Counted from the stretch's first letter, positions 8,972 through 20,333 are shown. The stretch: DNA of 64,000 bases from Paralimibaculum aggregatum (GCF_030270585.1 NZ_BSYI01000008.1:62001-126000); one strand, 5' to 3'. The notes: generated by a model not told the origin, from the sequence alone. Program-made: numbers and translations.

Positions 8972-8994
8972 GCGCCCCCCCGCCCGGGGGGCGC
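8972..8994. terminator. Bidirectional terminator hairpin
   Basis: A perfect 9-bp inverted repeat (GCGCCCCCC / GGGGGGCGC) with a 5-nt loop fills the 34-bp gap between the cytochrome gene and the convergent DUF3299 gene. It can serve both directions. Confidence 0.65.
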
Positions 8995-8999
8995 CTCGC

Positions 9000-9518
9000 T
9001 CAGTCGTAGGGCTCCACCTCCGCCTCGGCGATCTCGTAGCCGATCTCGGCAAGCGCGGTGGCGGTGGCCATGGTGCCGATCACCCCGGTGACGAGGACCG
9101 CATCGAAATAGCCCTCGATCTCGAAGGGCTCGGCCGCGCGGACATAGACGATCTGGTTCGGCGGCGGCGGCGGCACGTGGATGCAGGCGCCGACATAGGG
9201 CACCAGCAGGAAGTTGGTGACCCTGGTCCCCTCGAAATCCAGCGGCACCACGAAGCCCGGAAGCCGCACCCGCTTGCCGTTGTAGGCTTCGGTGACGGCG
9301 GCATCGCGCTCCTGCTCGAAGCCGGTGGAGAGCTCGCCATGTTCGATGATCCCGCGGGCCTGGCGCAGCGCCTCGATGTCGATCCCCTGGGCCTCCGGGG
9401 GGATCAGGTCCGCCCAGTCGAGCTCGAGCGGCGTTTCGGCGGCCCGCCCCGGCAGGCCCGCCGCGGCGAGAAGCGCGGCGCTGCCGCGTATCAGGTGCCG
9501 TCTGGTGATCCGGTCCAT
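9000..9518 (-). CDS. DUF3299 family exported protein
   Basis: 172 residues. The N-terminus has a twin-arginine-like export signal (TRRHLIRG, residues 5-12) and an AlaLeu-rich core ending near GRAA. The mature part has the DUF3299 core, including GFVVPLDFEG and NFLLVPYVGACIHVPPP with a Cys-x-His pair. DUF3299 proteins are often encoded with ABC transporters of the FtsX type and metal-related proteins; a molecular function has not been established to my knowledge. It is the last gene of the zinc-linked operon, 7 bp after the permease gene, so it probably acts in the periplasm with that transporter. Confidence 0.85.
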   Translation of the reverse strand: MDRITRRHLIRGSAALLAAAGLPGRAAETPLELDWADLIPPEAQGIDIEALRQARGIIEHGELSTGFEQERDAAVTEAYNGKRVRLPGFVVPLDFEGTRVTNFLLVPYVGACIHVPPPPPNQIVYVRAAEPFEIEGYFDAVLVTGVIGTMATATALAEIGYEIAEAEVEPYD

Positions 9519-9525
9519 CTGGTCC

Positions 9526-10779
9526 TCACTGCATCACTGTCATGCCGTCGGCGAGCGACATCCGATAGGCCCGCCAGGCCGGGATCAGCCCCGCCGCCGT
9601 GCCGGCCGCGACCACGGCGGCCAGCACGCCCAGCTCCCCCGCCCCCGGCGCCTCGATGGGAATATAGAGGCCCCAGGCGCTGTCGAGAAACGGTTGCGCG
9701 ATGGCCAGCCCGCCATAGACCGTGCCGAGCCCGAGCGCCGCGCCGGCGGCGCTGATCAGGCCGGCCTCGAGCAGCAGCAGCCCCACCACGACCCGCGGCC
9801 GCGCCCCCACCGCGCGCAGGATCGCCATCTCGCGGCGCCGCTCGTTGAGCCCGGCGAGGATCATCGCCGCCATGCCGAGCAGCGCGGTCGCCACCACCAT
9901 GGCGCTGACCCCGGCCAGCGCGGTCTCGGCGACGCCGACCACCGACCAGAGCTCCTGCAGCGCGACGCCGGGCAGCACCGCCAGCAGCGGCTCCTCGGGG
10001 TAGTCGTTGATCGCCCGCTGCAGGCGGAACACCCCGAGCCGCGAATCGAGGCCGACGAGCGCGGCGGTAATCGCCTGCGGCCGCAGCTCCAGCTGCCGCA
10101 CCGCGTCGGGGTCGAGCCGCGCGCCCGAGGCCCGCGCGCCGCTCTGCCAGTCGATATGGATCGCCTCGATGGCGGCGAGGCTGACATGCACCGTGCGGTC
10201 CACCGGCGTGCCGGTCTTCTCGAGGATGCCGGCGACGCGGAACGGCGCGTCGTCGTGCAGGCTGAACGAGGCGAGCCCGTGCGCCACCACCAGCGGGTCG
10301 CCGAGGCGGTAGCCGAGCGCCGCCGCCACATCCGCCCCGATCACCGCGTCGAAGAGATCGTCGAAGCGCCCGCCGGCGGCGAAGGCGAGGGGCTGCCCGC
10401 CGCGATAGCGGTAGCGGGTGAAATACTCCCGCGTGGTGCCGAGCACGCGAAAGCCGCGATGGCTGTCGCCGAGCGAGAGCGGCACGATCCAGTCCACCCC
10501 CTGCATCGCCGCGATGTCCTCGTAGCTCTCCCAGGTGATGTTGTTGGTGGCATTGCCGATGCGGAACACCGAGTAGAGCAGGAGCTGCACCGGGCCCGAG
10601 CGCGCGCCGACGATGAGATCGACCCCCGAGACGGTGTCGGCGAAGCTGCTGCGGGCGCCGGTGCGGACCTTCTCCACCCCGAGGAACAGCCCGACGCTGA
10701 GCGCGGTGGCGAAGATCGTCAGCGCCACGGTGAGCCGCCGGTTGAGCAGCGAGCGGAGGGCGAGCCGCAGCAGGATCAT
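9526..10779 (-). CDS. FtsX/MacB-type ABC transporter permease
   Basis: 417 residues with the FtsX layout: one N-terminal membrane segment, a large periplasmic domain (~45-270), then three C-terminal membrane segments. The NERRREMAILRAVGARP segment between TM2 and TM3 is typical of FtsX-domain permeases. The 4-bp overlap with the upstream ATPase gene indicates a matched pair. In the ZrgA-type systems this permease is encoded next to a His-rich zinc-binding protein. Whether the complex imports zinc, moves a lipoprotein or works mechanically is not clear from sequence. Confidence 0.88.
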   Translation of the reverse strand: MILLRLALRSLLNRRLTVALTIFATALSVGLFLGVEKVRTGARSSFADTVSGVDLIVGARSGPVQLLLYSVFRIGNATNNITWESYEDIAAMQGVDWIVPLSLGDSHRGFRVLGTTREYFTRYRYRGGQPLAFAAGGRFDDLFDAVIGADVAAALGYRLGDPLVVAHGLASFSLHDDAPFRVAGILEKTGTPVDRTVHVSLAAIEAIHIDWQSGARASGARLDPDAVRQLELRPQAITAALVGLDSRLGVFRLQRAINDYPEEPLLAVLPGVALQELWSVVGVAETALAGVSAMVVATALLGMAAMILAGLNERRREMAILRAVGARPRVVVGLLLLEAGLISAAGAALGLGTVYGGLAIAQPFLDSAWGLYIPIEAPGAGELGVLAAVVAAGTAAGLIPAWRAYRMSLADGMTVMQ

Positions 10780-11489
10780 GCCGCGGCCTCCGTGCGGGCG
10801 ATCCGGTCGAGCGCCAGGCTGCGGTCGAAGCGCGCCGCGAGGCCGGCATCGTGGCTGACCATCAGGAGCGTCGCGCCGGCCGCGGCGACCTGCGCGAAGA
10901 GCAGGTCCATGAAGGCCGCCCGCGTGCCGGCATCGAGCGCCGAGGTCGGCTCGTCGGCCACCACGATCTCCGGCCCGCCGATCAGCGCGCGCGCCACCGC
11001 CACGCGCTGCTGCTGGCCGACCGAGAGCCGCGCCGCACTGGCCGCGGCGAGCGCCGCCTCCGGCAACCCGAGCGCGGCGAGCAGGCGGCGGGCCTCGGCG
11101 CGCCGGTCGGGGCCGACCCGCCGCGCCCGCTCCGGCGCGAAGGCGAGCGGCAGCAGCACGTTGTCGAGCACCGAGGCATAGGGCAGCAGGTTGAACATCT
11201 GGAAAACGATGCCGAGGCGCTCGGCCCGCATCCGGTCGCGCCGCGCGGCCGAGAGCGCCGAGAAGGGCGCGCCGGCCAGCCGGATCTCGCCGGCCTGCGG
11301 CGCCAGGATGCCGCAGATCAGCGCCAGCAGCGTCGATTTCCCGGAACCGCTGGGGCCGTGCAGGAAGACCCGCTCGCCGCGGGCGATCGCCAGTTCCCCG
11401 ACGGCGAGCGCGAAACCCGCGCCCCGGCGCCCCGCCGGCCAGGCGAAGCGCAGCCCGGAGATCTCGAGCGCGGGCGGCGGGGCGGGCAT
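10776..11489 (-). CDS. LolD/MacB-type ABC transporter ATPase
   Basis: 237 residues. It has Walker A GPSGSGKST, a Q-loop (FQMFNLLPY), the signature LSVGQQQR, Walker B IVVADEP and H-loop SHD, as in the LolD/MacB/FtsE group that pairs with FtsX-type permeases. It overlaps the permease gene by 4 bp and follows the ZrgA-like gene by 17 bp. Its expression should follow the Zur site upstream of that gene. Confidence 0.92.
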   Translation of the reverse strand: MPAPPPALEISGLRFAWPAGRRGAGFALAVGELAIARGERVFLHGPSGSGKSTLLALICGILAPQAGEIRLAGAPFSALSAARRDRMRAERLGIVFQMFNLLPYASVLDNVLLPLAFAPERARRVGPDRRAEARRLLAALGLPEAALAAASAARLSVGQQQRVAVARALIGGPEIVVADEPTSALDAGTRAAFMDLLFAQVAAAGATLLMVSHDAGLAARFDRSLALDRIARTEAAA

Positions 11490-11506
11490 GGCGGGGCCGC
11501 CGGGGC

Positions 11507-12241
11507 TCAGAGGATCCCGGGCAGTGTCAGCGCGGGCGCCGCGCGGCTCACTTCCGCGGCGGTGGCGCCGCCGGCGCCGACCATCTGCACCTCGAGCGTC
11601 TCTGCCCCGGGGAAGGCGTCGAAATAGGCGAAGCCGATGCGGTCGATCCGCGCCGGGTCGGCGCAGCGGAGCAGATAGGCGGCGCGGAACTCGCTGTGGC
11701 TGGCCTCGGCCGGCTCGTGCGCGTCGTGGTCCTCGCCGTCGTGGTCGTCGTCGTGGCCCGCGGAATGCGCCGCGTCGTCGCCACCATGCCCGTGCGCATG
11801 GTCGTGCGTGTCGCCATGATCGCGGTGACCGGCGTCCTCGCCGTGGTCATGGGCCTCGCCCTCGCCCTCGCCCTCGTGATGTTCGGGCGTCTCGGCGTGG
11901 TCGTCATGGTCGCCGCCATCGACGAAATGCGCCACCTGCGCCTCGACCAGCTGGCAGCCCGCCGCTTCCGGCAGCACGAAGAGAGAGAGCGGGTCGGCCA
12001 GCCGGGCTTTCGCCTCGTCCAGCGCGGCGCGGTCCGCGTCGCTTCCGGCGGCATGCTCGAAGCCGACGATGTCGGCGCCCGGCGCTTCCAGCTCCATGGC
12101 GATCGCGGTGCCGTCGAAGGCGATGTCGAGCTTGCCCTCGCCGTGCTGGTGGGCGCCGAGGCCGCGGGTCTCCTGCGCGCTCGCGGGCGCCGCGAGGGCG
12201 AGGCCGAGAAGCAGGGCTGCGGAAAGGGGGAGGGGGCGCAT
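11507..12241 (-). CDS. ZrgA/DUF2796 family His-rich periplasmic zinc-binding protein
   Basis: 244 residues. A signal peptide (cleavage near ASAQ, ~residue 23) is followed by the DUF2796 start GAHQHGEGKLDIAFDG. The middle (~108-180) is a low-complexity stretch dense in His, Asp, Gly and Glu, a typical zinc-sponge segment. The C-terminal part resumes a folded domain (EFRAAYLLRC). The family is named after ZrgA of Vibrio cholerae, part of a zinc-regulated operon that also encodes ABC transporter components. Here it leads a four-gene operon, and a Zur box lies just upstream. I infer a zinc scavenging or delivery role under zinc starvation. Confidence 0.88.
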   Translation of the reverse strand: MRPLPLSAALLLGLALAAPASAQETRGLGAHQHGEGKLDIAFDGTAIAMELEAPGADIVGFEHAAGSDADRAALDEAKARLADPLSLFVLPEAAGCQLVEAQVAHFVDGGDHDDHAETPEHHEGEGEGEAHDHGEDAGHRDHGDTHDHAHGHGGDDAAHSAGHDDDHDGEDHDAHEPAEASHSEFRAAYLLRCADPARIDRIGFAYFDAFPGAETLEVQMVGAGGATAAEVSRAAPALTLPGIL

Positions 12242-12296
12242 GGGGAGGCTCCTTCTGCAGATCAGATCCAGCGCGCTATAGCAGGAGAAGGGCTTC

Positions 12297-12311
12297 CGTT
12301 ACAATATAACA
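12297..12311. promoter_or_regulatory. Zur box (zinc uptake regulator operator)
   Basis: CGTTACAATATAACA matches the proteobacterial Zur core TGTTATANTATAACA at 12 of 14 defined positions. It is a palindrome in an otherwise very GC-rich region. It lies 56 bp upstream of the ZrgA-like start codon and 94 bp upstream of the divergent amidase, so it is well placed to repress the zrg operon when zinc is sufficient. Confidence 0.8.
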
Positions 12312-12404
12312 TTTGGCTTGTGGCGCGTCCGGCGCGATGCCGAATCGGTGATGCGCCGTGCTAGGTTGGCCGCGTTGGCGGGCTGGCGGCGGGAAAGGTG
12401 TCGG

Positions 12405-13289
12405 ATGGCGCGGGAGATCACGGTCGCGGCGGTGCAGACCCGGCATGGCTGGGATGCGGAGGACAATATCCGGCGGGTGCTCGCCATGGCCGAGCGGGCG
12501 GCGGATGCCGGCGCCGGGCTGGTGCTGCCCTCGGAGCTTTTCGAGACGCCGTATTTCTGCAAGACGCCCGATCCGCGCCACCGCGCGCTGGCGCGCCCGG
12601 CCGAGGGGCACCCCGTCATCGCGCGGTTTGCCGAGTTTGCGGCGCGGCGCGGCGTGGTGGTGCCGGTCTCGTTCTACGAGCGGGCGGGCGAGGCGCTCTA
12701 CAATTCCGTGGCGGTGATCGACGCCGATGGCAGCCTGCTCGGGATCTACCGCAAATGCCACATCCCGGCCTTCGAGGCCTATCACGAGGATGCCTTCTTT
12801 GCGCCGAGCCCGGAGGGGCCGAAGGTCTGGCAGACCCGGATCGGGCGGCTCGGCGTCGGCATCTGCTGGGACCAGTGGTTCCCCGAGCTGGCGCGGGCCA
12901 TGGCGCTGATGGGGGCGGAGCTGATCGTCTATCCCACCGCCATCGGCAGCGAGACCTTCGATCCCGGCTGGGACAGCGCCGGGCAGTGGCAGGCGGTGAT
13001 GCGGGGGCATGCCGCGGCCAATCTGGTGCCGGTGCTCGCCGCCAACCGCATCGGCCGCGAGACCGATGACGGCGTGACGCTGGAGTTCTACGGCTGCTCC
13101 TTCGCGGCGGACCACCGGGCGCGCATGGTGGCCGAGGCGCCGAGGGGCGAGGAGGCGCTGCTGCTCTCCCGCCTCGATCTCGATGCCGCGGCGCGGGACC
13201 GGAAGCAGTGGGGCACCTTCCAGACCCGCCAGCCGCAGCACTATGCCGCCGTGGTCTCGGTGCCCGCGGGCCCGCCACCCGCCGGCTGA
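12405..13289 (+). CDS. aguB: N-carbamoylputrescine amidase
   Basis: 294 residues of the nitrilase superfamily with the catalytic triad Glu44 (LPSELFE), Lys117 (YRKCHIP) and Cys154 (GICWDQWFPE). The string DQWFPELARAMALMGAE followed by YPTAIGSE is characteristic of AguB. It hydrolyses N-carbamoylputrescine to putrescine, CO2 and ammonia in the cytoplasm, the last step of the agmatine route. No agmatine deiminase (aguA) or arginine decarboxylase is next to it. The ATG was chosen over an upstream in-frame start because the family begins right at this point. It is divergent from the zinc operon and shares its control region. Confidence 0.92.
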   Translation: MAREITVAAVQTRHGWDAEDNIRRVLAMAERAADAGAGLVLPSELFETPYFCKTPDPRHRALARPAEGHPVIARFAEFAARRGVVVPVSFYERAGEALYNSVAVIDADGSLLGIYRKCHIPAFEAYHEDAFFAPSPEGPKVWQTRIGRLGVGICWDQWFPELARAMALMGAELIVYPTAIGSETFDPGWDSAGQWQAVMRGHAAANLVPVLAANRIGRETDDGVTLEFYGCSFAADHRARMVAEAPRGEEALLLSRLDLDAAARDRKQWGTFQTRQPQHYAAVVSVPAGPPPAG

Positions 13290-13298
13290 GCGTGCCCG

Positions 13299-14102
13299 TC
13301 AGTCGACGAAGGCGCGCTCCACCACGAACTCGGCGGGCTTGTTGTTGGCGCCCTCGTAGAGGCCGGCCTGCTCGAGCAGCGCCTTGACGTCCTTGAGCAT
13401 GGCCATCGAGCCGCAGATCATGCCGCGGTCGGTCTCGGGGTTCAGCGGCGGCACGCCGAGCTCCTCGTAGAGCCTGCCGCTGGTCATCAGGTCGGTGATC
13501 CGGCCCATCTTCGGGCCCTCCTCGCGGGTGGTGGTGGCGTAGTGCACCAGCTGGTCCGCGAACTCGCCGATCAGCTCGTCCGCCTTCAGCGCCGCCACGA
13601 GGTCGCGGCCATACTGCAGCTCGGCATCGAGCCGGCAGGTGTGGCAGAGGATGATCTGCTCGAACTTCTCATAGGTCTCGGGATCGCGAATCAGCGAGGC
13701 GAAGGGCGCGATCCCGGTGCCGGTGGAGAACATGTAGAGCCGCTTGCCCGGCAGCAGCGCGTCGTTGACCAGCGTGCCGGTGGGCTTCTTGCGCATCAGC
13801 ACCGTGTCGCCGGGCTGGATCTTCTGGAGATGCTCGGTGAGCGGGCCGTCCGGCACCTTGATCGAGTAGAACTCGAGCTCCTCGTCCCAGGCCGGCGAGC
13901 AGATCGAATAGGCACGAAACACCGGCTTCACCGCGTTCGGCAGGCCGATCATCACGAACTCGCCGGAGCGGAAGCGGAAGCTCTGCGGCCGGGTCATGCG
14001 GAAGCGGAACAGCCGGTCGGTGTAGTGCTGGACCTCGGTCACGGTCTCGGCGAAGACGCCGGCGGGAATCGCGTATTCGGTGGTCGCGGTGCTGCTCGTC
14101 AT
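13299..14102 (-). CDS. fpr: Ferredoxin/flavodoxin-NADP+ reductase
   Basis: 267 residues of bacterial FNR. The FAD site is RAYSICSP; the pyridine-nucleotide motifs are STGTGIAPFASLIRD and CGSMAMLKD. The protein ends in an aromatic-containing tail (VVERAFVD), as in the Rhodobacter capsulatus-type enzyme. It exchanges electrons between NADPH and ferredoxin or flavodoxin, supporting redox balance and oxidative stress defence. An upstream in-frame extension of 50 codons was rejected: the start used has a ribosome binding site (GGAGACC) and matches the family. It converges on aguB with only 9 bp between stop codons. Confidence 0.92.
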   Translation of the reverse strand: MTSSTATTEYAIPAGVFAETVTEVQHYTDRLFRFRMTRPQSFRFRSGEFVMIGLPNAVKPVFRAYSICSPAWDEELEFYSIKVPDGPLTEHLQKIQPGDTVLMRKKPTGTLVNDALLPGKRLYMFSTGTGIAPFASLIRDPETYEKFEQIILCHTCRLDAELQYGRDLVAALKADELIGEFADQLVHYATTTREEGPKMGRITDLMTSGRLYEELGVPPLNPETDRGMICGSMAMLKDVKALLEQAGLYEGANNKPAEFVVERAFVD

Positions 14103-14226
14103 GGCTCGGCGGTCTCCGGTGTCGGTCTCGTGGCAGACGGAAAGGGGCTTCCGCTCCGGGAGTGGAAGCGCGCACCCTTCCGCAATCTCGTGTGCGGTGC
14201 AAGATAGGCAAGCGGCGGCCCTGCGC

Positions 14227-14246
14227 CAAGGGGCAGCCTGCCCTTG
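14227..14246 (-). terminator. Hairpin between pobA and fpr
   Basis: An 8-bp stem with one bulged base and a 3-nt loop lies 16 bp after the pobA stop on the minus strand. It may separate the aromatic operon from fpr; there is no T-tract. Confidence 0.35.
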
Positions 14247-14261
14247 CGGCAAAGGCCGGCG

Positions 14262-16846
<2,585 letters not shown>

Positions 16847-16857
<11 letters not shown>

Positions 16858-17347
16858 GGCCGGTCTCCTCCGCGGCGGCCTCGCCGCACTGCACCGCCGC
16901 GATGGCGGCCCAGAGCGCGAGCGAGATCACGCCGGGCGCGTAGAACGGCCATTCCGGCCAGCCGAGGATGCTCGAAGCGGTGCGGTCGGCGCGGGTCTCG
17001 AGGAGCCCGATCACCATCCAGTAGCCGAGGAACAGCGCCGCCGCCGCGGTCGCCGCCAGCCAGAGCCGGTCGAGCCCGCGGCGCAGGCCGCCCGGCAGCG
17101 CGCGCACGAAGAGGTCCACCGCCACATGGCCGCGCCGGAGCTGGCAGAGCGGGAAGAACATCAGCGCCGCGGCGCTCACCATCAGCCGCACCGCGTCCTC
17201 GTAGCCCGGCAGGCCCTGGGTGCCGAGGCCGAGCCAGCTCAGCAGGAAGGCGCCGGCGTTCCAGCTCGTGACGGCGACGATGGCGAGCAGCAGCAGCCCG
17301 CCGCCGAGCGCCCACCATTCGGCGAGCCGTGCCAGTGTCCCGTGCAT
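16847..17347 (-). CDS. TRAP transporter small permease (DctQ type)
   Basis: 166 residues with four membrane segments in the DctQ layout, including the RRGHVAVDLFVR segment typical of this subunit. It forms the membrane complex with the DctM-type subunit encoded next. Confidence 0.92.
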
Positions 17348-17380
17348 GGGGGCGCTCCTCTCGTGGCGGCCGGGCCGGGG

Positions 17381-18406
17381 TCACTCGCTCCGAGCGGCGA
17401 CCGCGGCGCGGGCGGCCTCGACCAGCGCCTGCCCGTCAAAGCCCTTGTCCGCGGTCTCGGCGATCCAGCGCGCGACGATCTCGGCCCCCAGCGCGTCGAA
17501 CTCCGCCTTGGCGGCCGGGTCGAGCTCGACGATCTCGCCGCCGCTGTCGCGCTGCATCGCCTTGCCGGGGGCCTCCACGGCGTCCCAGACCGCGCCCATC
17601 TCGGCGGCGATGGCGGCGTTCGAGTTGGCGTCGATCACCGCCTTCAGATCATCCGGCAGGCTCTCATAGCGCTCCTTGTTCATCGCCAGCAGGAACACCG
17701 CGGCGCCGAACCGGCTGCCATCGGCGCCCTCCACCGAATACGCGGTGATTTCGTGCAGCTTGAGCGGCGGGAAGATCTCGAAGGGCACCAGCGCGCCGTC
17801 CACCGTGCCCTTGGAGAGCGCCTGCGGCAGCGCCGGCACCGGCATGCCGACGGGCTCGGCACCCCAGGCCTCGATCATCCAGGCGCCGGTGCGCGAGGGG
17901 GTGCGCAGCTTCAGCCCCTTCACGTCGGCCACCCCGCCCACCTTCTGCGTGCGCAGATGCAGCGCGTTGCCGGCATGGACATGCACCAGCAGCGGGTGCA
18001 CATCCGCGAAATCCGGCGCGATCATCTCCCAGACATCCTGGATCGCGAGATTGGTCGCGGTGGCCGAGCCGAGATGCACGGTGGGCAGCTCGAAGACCTC
18101 CGAGCGCGGGAACACGTTGGGGGTGTAGCCCGGCAGGGTCCAGACGATGTCGGCAAAGCCGTCGCGCACCTGGCGATAGAGCTCGGGCGGCTTGCCGCCC
18201 ATCGCCATCGAGGGGAAGATCTCCACCGCGATGCGCCCGCCGGACTGCGCCTCGACGCGTTCCGCCCAGGGCTCGATCAGCCGGGTGTGGGCCGGCGATT
18301 TCGGCCCGAGGAAATGGTGCACGGTCAGCGTCACATCGGCGGCGGGGGCGGCGCCGGCGAGGCCGAGGGCGGTCGCCGTGGCGGCGAGCAGCGTGAGCGG
18401 TTTCAT
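17381..18406 (-). CDS. TRAP transporter periplasmic solute-binding protein (DctP type)
   Basis: 341 residues: a signal peptide (cleavage near APAA, ~residue 22) and a DctP fold. The ligand-binding signature is the TPSRTGAWMIEAWGAEP segment, whose Arg usually pairs with the carboxylate of organic-acid ligands. I moved the start to the ATG with ribosome binding site GGAGGA, removing 28 upstream codons without a signal character. It delivers a carboxylate substrate to the permeases encoded downstream. Between pcaG and pobA, 4-hydroxybenzoate or protocatechuate is the best guess. Confidence 0.92.
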   Translation of the reverse strand: MKPLTLLAATATALGLAGAAPAADVTLTVHHFLGPKSPAHTRLIEPWAERVEAQSGGRIAVEIFPSMAMGGKPPELYRQVRDGFADIVWTLPGYTPNVFPRSEVFELPTVHLGSATATNLAIQDVWEMIAPDFADVHPLLVHVHAGNALHLRTQKVGGVADVKGLKLRTPSRTGAWMIEAWGAEPVGMPVPALPQALSKGTVDGALVPFEIFPPLKLHEITAYSVEGADGSRFGAAVFLLAMNKERYESLPDDLKAVIDANSNAAIAAEMGAVWDAVEAPGKAMQRDSGGEIVELDPAAKAEFDALGAEIVARWIAETADKGFDGQALVEAARAAVAARSE

Positions 18407-18526
18407 GGGGTCCTCCGGTTCTTGTCGTTGTCGTTGTGTCTCGGCGGCTCCGGAGGCGGCGCGGCGGATCTCCTGCCACTCCGGAGCCATGCATTGTCGG
18501 TGCGCCCCGCTTCGGGCGCTTCGGGC

Positions 18527-19144
18527 TCAGATGTCGAAGAAGACGGTCTCCCGCTCCCCTTGCAGATGCACATCGAAGCGGTAGGCGCCGGGGCCGGCCG
18601 GCTCCGCCAGCAGCGTCTCGCGGCGATGCGCCTGCTCGATCAGGCCGAGCACCGGGCAGGCCGCATTGGCCTCCGGCTCGTCGGCAAAGCAGATCCGCGT
18701 CTGCAGCCCCAGATTGATGCCCCGCGCGACGATCCACAGCGAGATGTGCGGCGCCATCGGGCGCCCGCCGGGGCCCGCGACGGCGCCGGGCTTCACCGTC
18801 TCGATGACGAAGCGGCCGGTCTCGAAATCCGAGACCACGCGGCCCCAGCCGCGGAAGCCGGGCTCGACCTCGCCGTGGCGCGGATCGGCGGGATGCGCGT
18901 GGATGCCCGCGGCATTGGCCTGCCAGGTCTCGATCAGCACGTCCTTCACCGCGGTGCCGGTTCCGTCCAGCACCCGGCCTTCGATGGAGATCCGCTCCCC
19001 GGCGGCATCCGGTCCGGCGATGTCGGCGCCGAGCTGGTTGTGGAAGATCTCGAAGCCCGCGGCGCCGGGCGCGAGGCCGATATGGACATAGGGCCCCGCG
19101 GTCTGCGAGGGCGTCTCCTTCAGGTAGTCGAGCGGCTGCGGCAT
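18527..19144 (-). CDS. pcaG: Protocatechuate 3,4-dioxygenase alpha subunit
   Basis: 205 residues of the intradiol dioxygenase alpha chain. It starts with TPSQTAGPYVHIG and contains LIETWQANAAGIHAHP and APHISLWIVARG. It pairs with PcaH to form the Fe(III) enzyme that cleaves protocatechuate to 3-carboxy-cis,cis-muconate. Only 1 bp separates the stop of pcaH from its start codon, so the two chains are made together. About 120 bp follow before the TRAP gene. Confidence 0.96.
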   Translation of the reverse strand: MPQPLDYLKETPSQTAGPYVHIGLAPGAAGFEIFHNQLGADIAGPDAAGERISIEGRVLDGTGTAVKDVLIETWQANAAGIHAHPADPRHGEVEPGFRGWGRVVSDFETGRFVIETVKPGAVAGPGGRPMAPHISLWIVARGINLGLQTRICFADEPEANAACPVLGLIEQAHRRETLLAEPAGPGAYRFDVHLQGERETVFFDI

Positions 19145-19145
19145 C

Positions 19146-19874
19146 TCAGTTCCCCTCGGGGCGGTTCTCGAAGAAGGTCGAGCGGCGCCCCCTCAGCACG
19201 ATGTCGAAGCGGTAGGCGAGGCTGTCGAAGGGCACCGCGGCGTTCATGTCGAGCGGCGCCACGAGGGCCTCGATGGCGGCCGGGTCGGGCAGGGTCTGCA
19301 CGATCGGGCAGCGGGCGATCAGCGGGTCGCCCTCGAAATACATCTGGGTGATCAGGCGCTGGGCGAAGCCGGTGCCGAAGACCGAGATGTGGATATGCGC
19401 CGGGCGCCAGTCGTTCGCGCCATTGCGCCAGGGATAGGCGCCGGGCTTCACGGTGCGGAACGCATAGGCCCCGGTCTCGTCGGTGAGGCAGCGCCCGCAG
19501 CCGCCGAAATTCGGGTCGATCGGCGCGAGGTGGCGGTCATTGCGGTGGCGGTAGCGGCCGCCCGCATTGGCCTGCCAGACCTCGAGCAGGGTGTGCGGCA
19601 CGCCGCGGCCGCGCTCGTCGACCACCCGGCCATGCACGATGATGCGCTCGCCCACCGGGTCGCCGGTGCTGGCGAAGTTGCGGATCAGGTCGTTGTCGAG
19701 CGGGCCGAGATCGCCATGGCCGAAGACCGGCCCGGTGATCTCCGACATCGTGCTGCCGAGCGACAGCAGCGGCAGCCGCGGCGAGCGCGCCACGCTGGTC
19801 TTGTAGCTCGGGCTGAGCGCCGGCGGATGGCGCCGCCGGTCCCGCATGAAGAACGCCCCGGTTTCCACCGTCAT
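19146..19874 (-). CDS. pcaH: Protocatechuate 3,4-dioxygenase beta subunit
   Basis: 242 residues. The beta chain carries the iron: Tyr108 (GGRYRH), Tyr147 (GAYPWR), His160 and His162 ([11 protein letters not shown]) match the known Tyr2His2 ligand set. The ATG overlaps the pcaC stop (ATGA). The catalytic partner is the alpha chain encoded next. Confidence 0.97.
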   Translation of the reverse strand: MTVETGAFFMRDRRRHPPALSPSYKTSVARSPRLPLLSLGSTMSEITGPVFGHGDLGPLDNDLIRNFASTGDPVGERIIVHGRVVDERGRGVPHTLLEVWQANAGGRYRHRNDRHLAPIDPNFGGCGRCLTDETGAYAFRTVKPGAYPWRNGANDWRPAHIHISVFGTGFAQRLITQMYFEGDPLIARCPIVQTLPDPAAIEALVAPLDMNAAVPFDSLAYRFDIVLRGRRSTFFENRPEGN

Positions 19875-20266
19875 GCCCCTGCCTCCCGGTCGATGGCCGT
19901 CTCGCCCAGCGTCTCCTTGACGATCTTCAGCGCATGGTTCGCCGCCGGCACGCCGGCATAGACCGCCACATGCAGCATCGCCTCGCGGATCTCCTCCGCC
20001 GTCGCGCCGGTATTGGCGGTGGCGCGGACATGCATGGCAAACTCCTCCCAGTGGCCGAGCCCGGCCAGCAGGGCGAGCGTGATCAGCGAGCGGTCGCGAT
20101 GGCTGAGCCCCTCGCGCGCCCAGACCGAGCCCCAGGCGCCCTCGGTGATGAAGGCCTGGAAGGGCGCGTCGAAGGCGGTGGTCGCGGCGCCCGCCCGGTC
20201 GACATGCGCTTCGCCGAGCACGGCGCGCCGCACCGCCATGCCCCGCTCGAGCCGGTCCTGCCCCAT
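19871..20266 (-). CDS. pcaC: 4-carboxymuconolactone decarboxylase
   Basis: 131 residues of the AhpD-like carboxymuconolactone decarboxylase family. It has the conserved [15 protein letters not shown] start, then [17 protein letters not shown] and the [15 protein letters not shown] helix. It converts 4-carboxymuconolactone to 3-oxoadipate enol-lactone. The ATG was chosen two codons inside the longest frame (which begins with TTG), 9 nt from an AAGGAG ribosome binding site. It is the first gene of the minus-strand operon, divergent from pcaQ. Confidence 0.95.
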   Translation of the reverse strand: MGQDRLERGMAVRRAVLGEAHVDRAGAATTAFDAPFQAFITEGAWGSVWAREGLSHRDRSLITLALLAGLGHWEEFAMHVRATANTGATAEEIREAMLHVAVYAGVPAANHALKIVKETLGETAIDREAGA

Positions 20267-20320
20267 GCGCAAACTCTCCTTCCCGTGGTGACGTGGGGAT
20301 GAGTGTGCCAGCCCGGAAAT

Positions 20321-20333
20321 TCATGTAAATTGA
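20321..20333. promoter_or_regulatory. Candidate LysR-type (PcaQ) binding box
   Basis: TCATGTAAATTGA fits the LysR-family T-N11-A rule, with inverted TTCA/TGAA arms. It lies in a small AT-rich island between divergent pcaC and pcaQ, the expected place for a PcaQ operator. Confidence 0.45.

Noticed and set aside
9292-11181. A 629-codon + strand frame in the zinc operon
   Set aside because: Antisense to permease and ATPase genes with clear motifs; no ribosome binding site or domain.
11690-12000. Low-complexity His-coding stretch as possible CRISPR or repeat array
   Set aside because: The repetition follows codons for His, Asp, Gly and Glu in the ZrgA-like gene; there are no fixed-length repeats or spacers.
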